Below, piece after piece: positions 6,490-12,075 of a stretch of 12,075 nucleotides of DNA. Source of the stretch: Bacteroidales bacterium UBA2716 (GTDB lineage: Bacteria; Bacteroidota; Bacteroidia; Bacteroidales; UBA932); assembly GCA_002354005.1 (NCBI GenBank), contig DEKS01000147.1, positions 8,793 to 20,867 of the forward strand, in the 5' to 3' direction. How positions within the stretch are numbered: position 1 is the first letter of the stretch; every line of letters begins with the position of its first letter. The notes under the pieces are model-generated. The model did no database searches. It saw only the letters and a list, made by a program, of their open reading frames with translations, and was not told the origin of the DNA. A program made the position numbers and the translations under genes.

Positions 6490-8751
6490 TTACAGATAAG
6501 CCTTGGTGATGGAGGCGGGGCAGGAAAGCATGCCGGCCGGGGTACCGGAGTACACCACGGAACCACCGTCCTCGCCGGCGCCGGGACCCAGTTCCAACAC
6601 CCAGTCCGCGCTTCGGATTACGTCCATGTTGTGCTCGATGAGGTACACAGTGTTGCCCTGCGCCACCAGCGAGTCAAACAAGGACAGGATATGCCGCACA
6701 TCCTTGATGTGCAGACCGTCCGTGGGCTCGTCTACAATGAACACTTTCCCTTGCTCACCCAGGTAGGAGGCCAGTTTGAGCCGTTGCAGTTCACCGCCGC
6801 TCAGGGTGGAAAGCGCCTGGTTCAGGTGCAGGTATTGCAGTCCCACATCCACCAGCGGTCTTAACTTCTGCTCAATCACGGTCCCTTTGAAAAAGGCCGA
6901 TGCCAACCGCACCGAGAGGTCCATCACCTGGGCAATGTTCAGCGTTTCTCCCGTAGCGGGGCTGGTATATGTAAACACCAGTGCCTCAGGCGCATAGCGC
7001 AATCCCCCGCAGGCTTCGCATACCGTTTCGATGGACTCCATGAAGGCCATCTCGGAGACAATTACGCCTTTGCCCCCGCATACCGGGCAAGCGCCCTTCC
7101 CGTTGAAGGTGAAATATTCCTCCTTCATCCTGTGCGCTTTGGCAAAGACTTTCCGGATGTCGCCGGCCACTTCCATGTAGGTGGCGGGAGTGGAACGGAG
7201 GCTCACGCCTATCTCCTTCTGACTGATATACACCACCTCTCCCGGAGTGGGCCAGGCCTTGCGGAAGCATTCCATAAGGGAACTCTTACCGGAACCGGCC
7301 ACGCCCGCCACCACGCCAAAAACGCCCAGCGGAAAGTCCACGGTAACGTTTTTCAGGTTGTGGAGCGTAGCACCGGTCACCCGGAACAAACCGTTTCCGG
7401 AGCGCGGGGCGGCCTTGAACGGGACCTGTTCCTCGATGAGCAGACCGGTGGACGTGCCGCTCTTGAGCAGTTCCTTGTAGGAACCTTGAAACACAATATG
7501 CCCGCCGTCGATACCGGGGCCGGGGCCCATGTCCACAATGTGGTCTGCAATGCGGATCATCTCCTTGTGGTGCTCCACCAGCAGCACCGTGTTGCCGGCG
7601 TCCCGCAGCCGCTGCACAGAGCGTTTCATCCGTTCAATGTCCCGGTTGTGGAGACCTACGCTGGGTTCGTCCAAAATATATAGGACGTCCGAGAGCGAGG
7701 AATTGATGTATTTGGCAATTTTACAGCGCTGGGCCTCGCCGCCGGAGAGCGTACCCACCGGACGGTCCAGCGACAGATATCCCAGGCCGATTTCTTCCAG
7801 CGCAGTGAGCCGCGCACCAATGGCCGCCTTCATGTCAACGGCCAGCGGATCCTTGAGACCCTGTATCCACGCGTTGAGACGGGAGATGGACAGGGCGCAT
7901 GCATCGGCAATGTTCTTACCCTCAATTTTACAGCTTAACACCCTGGGATTCAGGCGTGTGCCGCCGCAGTCCGGGCAGGGACCCATCACCAGCATGGGGT
8001 TCAGCACGGCCGCATGCAGCAGGCCTTCCTCCGAGTTGATGATGCTCCGGTACATGCGGGGGATAATACCTTCATACTTGGCGCTCTTGGGCCACCCGGC
8101 CGGCGGATTTTTGAGCTTGATTTGCGGACTGTTCAGGAATAGGTCCAGTTCCTCCGGCGTGTAGTCCTTGATTTTTTTGTCCAGGTCAAAAAGGCCGCTT
8201 CGCGCATAGCGGATCCACCGCCAGCCGCCCTTGCCAAAGGCAATATAATGGATGGTGTCTTCGTCGTTCAGGCTTTTGTCAAAGTCCACCAGCTTGTGGA
8301 TGTCCAGTTCCCGGATTTCTCCCAGACCGGAGCAGCGCGGGCAACTTCCCTGCGGATGATTGAAGCTGAACGAGTCCGAGTAGCCCACAAAGGGTTTGCC
8401 CACACGGGAAAACAGCAGGCGCATGAGGGCGTAAATATCCGTGTACGTTCCCACCGTGGAGCGGGAATTCTGCCCCGGCTTCTTCTGGTCTATCACAATG
8501 GCGATGGGCAGGCCCTTGATGCTGTCCACATGCGGCCGGCCGTACTTGGGCAGGTACTGCTGCACAAACGTGGGGAACGTGTCGTTGAGTTCCCGCCGGC
8601 TCTTGGCGGCAATGGTGTCCAGTACCAGCGAACTTTTCCCGGAACCGGACACGCCGGTAAATACGGTGATTTTGTATTTGGGAATGTCCAGGGATACGTC
8701 CTTGAGGTTGTTCTCCCGCGCACCCCGTATGCGGATGGTCTCGTTAGTCAT
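6490..8751 (-). CDS. Short UvrA-like ABC ATPase (class lacking the UvrB-binding domain)
   Basis: A tandem ABC ATPase of the UvrA family, cytosolic and DNA-binding. The first half has Walker A GVSGSGKSS (33-41), signature LSGGEAQR (335-342) and Walker B ILDEPSVGLH. The second half has Walker A GVAGSGKSS (483-491), LSGGELQR (650-657) and VDEPTDGLH. Zinc-type cysteine pairs are CPRC (137-140), CPDC (259-262), CPVC (555-558) and C578/C581. At 753 residues it is far shorter than canonical UvrA (~940). The region after the first Walker A runs from FVQQYLPKYGRP directly to ATPase-type sequence without the usual ~120-residue UvrB-binding domain. Such short paralogues include UvrA-like proteins linked to resistance to DNA-binding drugs, so classic excision repair is unlikely. 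ATG 8751 was chosen because in-frame ATGs further upstream lie within the promoter. Confidence 0.9.
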   Translation of the reverse strand: MTNETIRIRGARENNLKDVSLDIPKYKITVFTGVSGSGKSSLVLDTIAAKSRRELNDTFPTFVQQYLPKYGRPHVDSIKGLPIAIVIDQKKPGQNSRSTVGTYTDIYALMRLLFSRVGKPFVGYSDSFSFNHPQGSCPRCSGLGEIRELDIHKLVDFDKSLNDEDTIHYIAFGKGGWRWIRYARSGLFDLDKKIKDYTPEELDLFLNSPQIKLKNPPAGWPKSAKYEGIIPRMYRSIINSEEGLLHAAVLNPMLVMGPCPDCGGTRLNPRVLSCKIEGKNIADACALSISRLNAWIQGLKDPLAVDMKAAIGARLTALEEIGLGYLSLDRPVGTLSGGEAQRCKIAKYINSSLSDVLYILDEPSVGLHNRDIERMKRSVQRLRDAGNTVLLVEHHKEMIRIADHIVDMGPGPGIDGGHIVFQGSYKELLKSGTSTGLLIEEQVPFKAAPRSGNGLFRVTGATLHNLKNVTVDFPLGVFGVVAGVAGSGKSSLMECFRKAWPTPGEVVYISQKEIGVSLRSTPATYMEVAGDIRKVFAKAHRMKEEYFTFNGKGACPVCGGKGVIVSEMAFMESIETVCEACGGLRYAPEALVFTYTSPATGETLNIAQVMDLSVRLASAFFKGTVIEQKLRPLVDVGLQYLHLNQALSTLSGGELQRLKLASYLGEQGKVFIVDEPTDGLHIKDVRHILSLFDSLVAQGNTVYLIEHNMDVIRSADWVLELGPGAGEDGGSVVYSGTPAGMLSCPASITKAYL

Positions 8752-8752
8752 A

Positions 8753-9082
8753 CTACAAATGTACAACATCCCCGCCACCTTTGCAAATCGGGCCGTCCTT
8801 CACCAAGCGGGCCGACAGTTGTCTCCGCAGGTAGTCAAAAGCCTTGAGAATAGCCCCACCCGTGCCGCTCAGGATGATGTGTACATGATTGGGCATGAGC
8901 GAGCAGGCGTAGATTTTTATGCCAAAAAGTAAGGTGAGCACCCCCAGGACAATCATACCGAATGCATACTGCCCCGCATGATGGAACAGCCTCCCTTCTT
9001 TCCACCCGTCCGTGCTTAAATGGTAATAGCCGTTGGGCCAACTGCGGTATTCGTCCCGCTCCTTTCTTCTTCTCTTTGCCAT
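8753..9082 (-). pseudogene. Truncated RAYT / IS200-like (Y1) transposase remnant
   Basis: The N-terminal part of a Y1-type (HUH) transposase. From the ATG at 9082 it begins MAKRRRKERDEYRSWPNGYY, then HLSTDGWKEGRLFH, and contains the metal-binding HUH motif in LMPNHVHIILSGTGG followed by AFDYLRRQLSARLVKDG. Homology stops there: the last residues (PICKGGGDVVHL) are simply translated uvrA promoter, and the stop codon ends one base before the uvrA-like ATG. Only about 41 residues follow the HUH motif, whereas in IS608 TnpA the catalytic tyrosine lies about 60 residues beyond it. The protein should therefore be inactive as a nuclease. Family members act on short hairpin repeats, which is notable given the two repeat sites flanking this locus. 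A start further upstream (9151) is possible but has no family support. Confidence 0.75.
8756..8787 (-). promoter_or_regulatory. Promoter of the uvrA-like gene (TTTG-N20-TACATTTG)
   Basis: On the minus strand TTTG (8784-8787) and TACATTTG (8756-8763) are separated by exactly 20 bases, a perfect consensus match. Only four bases (TAGT) separate the -7 box from the ATG at 8751, so the mRNA should be leaderless or nearly so. The promoter lies inside the non-homologous tail of the transposase remnant. Confidence 0.8.
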
Positions 9083-9093
9083 CATTTCCAGCA

Positions 9094-9103
9094 GCATCGA
9101 TGC
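9094..9103. repeat. 10-base palindrome upstream of the transposase remnant
   Basis: GCATCGATGC is perfectly self-complementary and lies in the leader of the transposase remnant. It may be a remnant of the transposon's own hairpin or end, or chance. Confidence 0.3.
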
Positions 9104-9116
9104 GTGATGCCACGGA

Positions 9117-9147
9117 CAAACATATCCTATTTGCCGATGGTATCCAA
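9117..9147 (-). promoter_or_regulatory. Possible promoter of the transposase remnant
   Basis: TATGTTTG (9117-9124, minus strand) is a perfect -7 box; TTGG (9144-9147) lies 19 bases upstream as an imperfect -33 box. The predicted leader to the ATG at 9082 is about 30 bases. It sits in the gap after the glycerate kinase gene, where no convincing terminator is seen. Confidence 0.4.
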
Positions 9148-9201
9148 GCATCGTTTGAAAAAAAGTGTTGTTTCACATGATTTTTCCAGAAAGGCTGTCG
9201 T

Positions 9202-10263
9202 TCACCACCAAATTTTGTGAGTAGCGGTGCGGAGGTTTTGGCGGGCGATGGCAGGGGTGAGGGCCAGGGAAAGGGGGAGGTTACGGGGCGAGACTTCGAT
9301 GAGTTGGGCAAAGCCGGCGGCGCGGAGAGCCGGAGCGTCGTCGATGCGGCCGGAGAGCAACACGACGGGGACGGCGGATCCGGACGAGGCGGATGACGCG
9401 GCGTGGGAGGAGGCGGAGATGCGTTGCAGGACGCCCAGGGGGACTTTCCCTTGCAGGGTCTGTCGGTCCGAGCGGCCTTCGCCGGTGATAACGAGCGAGG
9501 CGCCGGTAGCAGCCTGGTCAAAGTGACACAGGTCCAACACGCGTTGGATGCCCGGGAATACGGCAGGGTGAGCGTAGGCCATGAAGGCGGCGCCCAAGCC
9601 ACCGGCAGCTCCTGCGCCAGGCCGGTCCTTCACGTTCACGCCGGTCTCTGTCTGCATGCGGGCGGCCCATTGCAGCATGTCTGCTTCCAGCACTTCCACA
9701 TCGGCAGGAGAAGCGCCCTTTTGCGGACCAAAAAGGCGGATGGCACCGGTGGGGCCGGTCAGGGGCCCTTGCACATCACATAGCAATTCCACCTCCGATT
9801 CCTGTAACAGTTCGCGCACCCCCGGGACCGAGAGCATGCCGCGACCACCGTCGCAGGTCACCGTTCCTCCCAGGCCCACGATGAAGCGGAAACATCCTCT
9901 TTCGCGGGCTGCCAGAAGCAGTTCTCCCACGCCGCGGGTATCGGCCCTGAACGGATTCCGCCCCTCCGGTTTCACCAGCTGGATGCCACAGGCCTGCGCC
10001 ACTTCGATGATGGCAGCGTCCTCCGACAGGCCATAATAAGCGGTGATGGACCGGCCCAGCGGGTCGTGTACCGTTACGGGAATAAGGGTTGCGCCCATTG
10101 CAGCTGACAGCACATCCAGGGTGCCCTCACCACCATCGGCAAGGGGGATTTGTACCACCTCCACTTCCGGGATGCGCTCTTGCAAGGCATCCGCCAGCAC
10201 CAGGGCCACCTCGCGGGCGCTCAGGCACTCCTTGAACGAATCCGGTGCAACAACAATTTTCAT
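9202..10263 (-). CDS. Glycerate kinase (GlxK/GarK family)
   Basis: This enzyme phosphorylates D-glycerate (to 2-phosphoglycerate in this family) and so feeds glycerate from glyoxylate, sugar-acid or serine breakdown into glycolysis. Family landmarks in order are the N-terminal MKIVVAPDSFKECLSA, PLADGGEGT (40-48), VGLGGTVTCDGGRGM (129-143), GPLTGPTGA followed by FGPQKGA, PGAGAAGGLG (215-224) and LVITGEGRSDRQTLQGKVP (257-275). The start was set at ATG 10263 to give the family N-terminus; an ATG directly before it (10266) would add one Met, and the longer open frame to 10407 only translates repeats. At 353 residues it is somewhat short. About 25-30 residues that usually separate the GGxGM loop from the DVxxPLTGP strand are missing, and a Ser/Ala-rich stretch sits near 285-300. 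No other glycerate pathway gene is in view. Confidence 0.9.
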   Translation of the reverse strand: MKIVVAPDSFKECLSAREVALVLADALQERIPEVEVVQIPLADGGEGTLDVLSAAMGATLIPVTVHDPLGRSITAYYGLSEDAAIIEVAQACGIQLVKPEGRNPFRADTRGVGELLLAARERGCFRFIVGLGGTVTCDGGRGMLSVPGVRELLQESEVELLCDVQGPLTGPTGAIRLFGPQKGASPADVEVLEADMLQWAARMQTETGVNVKDRPGAGAAGGLGAAFMAYAHPAVFPGIQRVLDLCHFDQAATGASLVITGEGRSDRQTLQGKVPLGVLQRISASSHAASSASSGSAVPVVLLSGRIDDAPALRAAGFAQLIEVSPRNLPLSLALTPAIARQNLRTATHKIWW

Positions 10264-10272
10264 CATAATTAA

Positions 10273-10368
10273 CCACGGCGCCAGCAGTTTGGGCCGATTT
10301 TGAAGGGCAGCTGGCTCACCCGGGCCACGGCGCCAGCAAAAACGGGCAAAATTGCGGGGCAGCGGGCT
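10273..10368 (+). repeat. Hairpin repeat, copy B: one good and one decayed tandem unit
   Basis: Unit 1 (10273-10324) matches copy A at 6438-6488 in inverted orientation and carries the same GCCAGC/GCTGGC inverted repeat. Unit 2 (10325 to about 10368) starts with the identical 14-mer CCACGGCGCCAGCA exactly 52 bases later. It keeps GGGCAGCxGGCT at the same spacing but has about 12 mismatches in the next 30 bases. The array fills most of the gap between the glycerate kinase and radical SAM genes. Confidence 0.68.
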
Positions 10369-10376
10369 ATACATCA

Positions 10377-10404
10377 CAAAAATAAGTATTATCTTTGAAC
10401 CAAA
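10377..10404 (-). promoter_or_regulatory. Possible glycerate kinase promoter with a long repeat-bearing leader
   Basis: On the minus strand TTTG (10401-10404) and TATTTTTG (10377-10384) are 16 bases apart. The -7 box is perfect; the spacing is slightly short. If used, the transcript would start near 10370 and run about 105 bases through both repeat units before the ATG at 10263. It overlaps the divergent -7 box of the radical SAM gene. Confidence 0.4.
10390..10397 (+). promoter_or_regulatory. -7 box of the radical SAM gene (TATCTTTG)
   Basis: TATCTTTG is a perfect Bacteroidetes -7 element 17 bases before the chosen ATG. No good TTTG -33 box is seen 17-23 bases upstream, so this promoter may be weak or need an activator. 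Confidence 0.5.
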
Positions 10405-10414
10405 CAATGGTTGT

Positions 10415-11488
10415 ATGGGACTGGATCTTCGACATTACCTGGCGCTGAGCCTGCATGAACGCCTTTCCAACAGGGCGGTGAAAGCACACGTACTCCGGGA
10501 AATCTTTTGGGAGAGCACCCTGCGCTGCAACCTGCACTGCCGCCACTGCGGAAGCGACTGCAAACTGCAGCCCGGACAGAAGGACATGCCGCTGGGAGAT
10601 TTCCTGCAGGTGCTGGACCAGGTGAAAGCTGCGGGCATGGACAGCCACCACATCATGATTGTGGTCTCCGGCGGAGAGCCGCTCATGCGGCAGGACCTGG
10701 AGCAGTGCGGACGGGCCTTTTACGAGCGGGAGTTTCCCTGGGGCATGGTGACCAACGGATTCGCCCTCAGTCCGGAACGTTTCAAACGTCTGCTGGCCGC
10801 CGGGATGGGCGCCATGACCGTGAGCCTGGACGGCCTGGAGGCCGAGCACGACTGGATGCGCGGCGTGCCCGGCAGCTTCCGGCGGGCGGGACAGGCCATC
10901 CGCATGGCGTGCCAGGTGCCGGACCTGGCCTTTGACGTGGTCACCTGCGTAAACAAGCGCAATTACCCGCACTTGCAGCAAATCAAGGAGTTCCTGCTCG
11001 GCTGCGGTCTCAAGCAATGGCGCCTGTTCACCGTGTTCCCTACAGGACGTGCGGCCAACGACCCGGAACTGCAATTGGACAACGAAGAATTCCGCGGCCT
11101 CATGGAATTCATCAAAGCCACCCGCAAGGAAGGCCGCATCAAGGCCAGCTACGGCTGCGAAGGCTTCCTGGGCAATTACGAAGGCGACGTCCGGGACAAT
11201 TTTTACTTCTGCAACGCAGGCGTAAGCGTGGCCGGCGTGCTCTCCGACGGCTCCATATCGGCCTGCACCAGTATCCGGGCCAATTACCACCAGGGGAATA
11301 TTTACAAGGATAACTTTGTGGATGTCTGGGAAAAGGGCTTCCTCCCCTATCGCAACCGGGATTGGATGAAAAAGGACGATTGCGCCGCGTGCAAGTGGTG
11401 GAAGTTCTGCAAAGGCAACGGGATGCACCTGAGAGACGATAGTGGCAGGCTCATCACCTGCCACTACCAAAGGCTCTACGGAAAATAG
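10415..11488 (+). CDS. Radical SAM/SPASM enzyme of the rSAM/lipoprotein system (TIGR04133-like)
   Basis: A 357-residue radical SAM protein that probably modifies a peptide or protein. Near the N-terminus, FWESTLRCNLHCRHCGSDC carries the C38-x3-C42-x2-C45 cluster plus C49. SGGEPL follows, then VSLDG. The C-terminal third is a SPASM-type auxiliary cluster region: YGCEGF, FCNAG, SACTSI, then CAACKWWKFCKGNG and a final TCHY. The start was placed at ATG 10415 because MGLDLRHYLALSLHERL resembles the family N-terminus and follows a -7 box by 17 bases; an upstream in-frame ATG (10352) lies before that box. The neighbour at 11489-12019 matches the lipoprotein family known to accompany this enzyme, which supports the call. 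Unusually, the two genes converge and their stop codons touch (TAG/CTA). The modification chemistry and substrate are unknown. Family naming is from recognition, not a database search. Confidence 0.88.
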   Translation: MGLDLRHYLALSLHERLSNRAVKAHVLREIFWESTLRCNLHCRHCGSDCKLQPGQKDMPLGDFLQVLDQVKAAGMDSHHIMIVVSGGEPLMRQDLEQCGRAFYEREFPWGMVTNGFALSPERFKRLLAAGMGAMTVSLDGLEAEHDWMRGVPGSFRRAGQAIRMACQVPDLAFDVVTCVNKRNYPHLQQIKEFLLGCGLKQWRLFTVFPTGRAANDPELQLDNEEFRGLMEFIKATRKEGRIKASYGCEGFLGNYEGDVRDNFYFCNAGVSVAGVLSDGSISACTSIRANYHQGNIYKDNFVDVWEKGFLPYRNRDWMKKDDCAACKWWKFCKGNGMHLRDDSGRLITCHYQRLYGK

Positions 11489-12019
11489 CTACTCCTTTTT
11501 CATCTTGATGTCCGCCTGGGACTCATACGTCCCCATGTTCCAGTGGCCGCTCCCCTCTTCCACCTGTTTCACGTCCACCGAAATGCCTTCCTGAGTCGCA
11601 AAGGTTCCGCCATTCTCTTCCCCGTCTATGTCCTCCACCTTCATCTGGACATGTTTCGGGATGCTTTCTATATCCTCGAGCAACGCATATTGGCGGGCGA
11701 ATTTCCCCTTCTCATCCGTAAACAAGGTGTCCGCGTGCTCCCAGATATAGGGGACCATGTTCCCGTCCCGTTCCACATACGCCCCGGTCCAATCGGCACT
11801 CATTTTCACGGCCACGCGGATGCCCGGAATGCCCTCCTCGTTTTCACCTGTCACCTTTCCGATAAAACGGTACGTAGCGGAGGGAACGCCATACTCCGCC
11901 GCAACAGGAGGGCCGTACATATCCTTAGGCTCGTTCCAAGGCGCCGTGCCGGTTGTACAGGACGCAAAGCCCAGCAAGGCAAAAATGCCATTGATGAAAC
12001 GGATTAAAAATTTTTCCAT
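11489..12019 (-). CDS. Lipoprotein partner of the rSAM/lipoprotein system (TIGR04134-like)
   Basis: A 176-residue predicted lipoprotein. The N-terminus MEKFLIRFINGIFALLGFASC is a signal peptide with charged residues, a hydrophobic core and a lipobox ending at Cys21. Next comes a short linker with MYGPP and EYGVP motifs, typical of the partner of TIGR04133 enzymes. A beta-rich domain resembling carboxypeptidase-regulatory/Ig-like folds follows (RFIGKVTGENEEGIPGIRV, then DTLFTDEKGKF). The most distinctive segment is VEDIDGEENGGTFATQE (about 128-144), which I recall as strongly conserved in the family. It is likely anchored in the outer membrane or periplasm; since the radical SAM enzyme is cytosolic, any modification of this protein would have to precede export. 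The start ATG overlaps the preceding stop by one base, so it is translated as part of a minus-strand operon entering from the right. Its precise role is unknown. Confidence 0.85.
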   Translation of the reverse strand: MEKFLIRFINGIFALLGFASCTTGTAPWNEPKDMYGPPVAAEYGVPSATYRFIGKVTGENEEGIPGIRVAVKMSADWTGAYVERDGNMVPYIWEHADTLFTDEKGKFARQYALLEDIESIPKHVQMKVEDIDGEENGGTFATQEGISVDVKQVEEGSGHWNMGTYESQADIKMKKE

Positions 12020-12075
12020 TACACTTCTTCGTTTTCCGTTCGTGCAATAATCTCGTTCTGGAGCTGGGCGGTCAT
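12019..12075 (-). CDS. C-terminal end of an unidentified gene upstream of the lipoprotein
   Basis: An open frame enters from the right edge, reads MTAQLQNEIIARTENEEV and stops at TAA, whose last A is the first base of the lipoprotein ATG. Eighteen residues are too few to identify. The ATG at the very edge may be an internal methionine of a longer protein or a true start. The one-base stop/start overlap suggests an operon with the lipoprotein gene. Confidence 0.6.
   Translation of the reverse strand: MTAQLQNEIIARTENEEV

Noticed and set aside
9158..9180. A T-run on the minus strand after a GTG/CAC pair as glycerate kinase terminator
   Set aside because: The possible stem is only about three base pairs, too weak to call an intrinsic terminator.
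10264..10407. N-terminal extension of the glycerate kinase to an upstream start at 10407
   Set aside because: The extra 48 residues are translated repeat sequence, overlap both promoters, and precede the standard family N-terminus MKIVVAPDSFK.
10367..11470. A 367-residue minus-strand open frame opposite the radical SAM gene
   Set aside because: The translation (rich in Ala, Val, His) has no motifs, and the plus strand carries the full set of radical SAM and SPASM cysteines.

Overview
The window looks like chromosomal DNA of a GC-rich member of the Bacteroidales (Bacteroidetes; Alistipes-like or an uncultured relative). The evidence is: TAnnTTTG -7 boxes with TTTG about 20 bases upstream (the Bacteroidetes sigma factor signature) before several genes; weak or absent Shine-Dalgarno sequences; the 'TCATTCCGAGCGA' dispersed repeat family; and, at the right end, a radical SAM/SPASM enzyme and a small lipoprotein that match the Bacteroidetes 'rSAM/lipoprotein system' (TIGR04133/TIGR04134) from memory of those families. 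Species cannot be fixed from this sequence.

Layout. Positions 1-739 hold a minus-strand translation operon: promoter, tRNA-Thr(TGT), tRNA-Tyr(GTA), tRNA-Gly(TCC), tRNA-Thr(GGT), then the start of tuf (EF-Tu), cut by the left edge. This is the order of the E. coli thrU-tyrU-glyT-thrT-tufB operon. Positions 745-5439 hold dxs (isoprenoid precursor synthesis) and, upstream of it, two tandem, related MFS transporters whose stop and start codons share one base. Positions 5493-6401 encode a glycyl-radical-enzyme activase with no glycyl radical enzyme in view. Positions 6490-8751 encode a short UvrA-like ABC protein that appears to lack the UvrB-binding domain. Positions 8753-9082 are a truncated RAYT/IS200-like transposase remnant, and 9202-10263 a glycerate kinase. 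All of these are on the minus strand. The only plus-strand gene is the radical SAM enzyme (10415-11488). It converges on, and directly abuts, the minus-strand lipoprotein gene (11489-12019), which itself overlaps the tail of another gene running off the right edge.

What stands out. (1) The rSAM/lipoprotein pair is a probable, functionally uncharacterised peptide or protein modification system, here in a convergent arrangement. (2) A roughly 51-base hairpin repeat occurs after the uvrA-like gene and again, inverted and tandemly duplicated, before the glycerate kinase gene; the transposase remnant lies between the two sites. (3) A different dispersed repeat sits in frame inside the central loop of one MFS transporter. 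(4) The promoters of dxs and of the uvrA-like gene end only 4-6 bases before the start codon, predicting leaderless or nearly leaderless mRNAs.

The genes do not form one pathway. The region reads as housekeeping blocks (tRNA/tuf, dxs) next to accessory transport, radical-enzyme and modification genes separated by repeat-bearing gaps. No stretch over 300 bases lacks a gene; the largest gap without a called coding or tRNA gene is 10264-10414.
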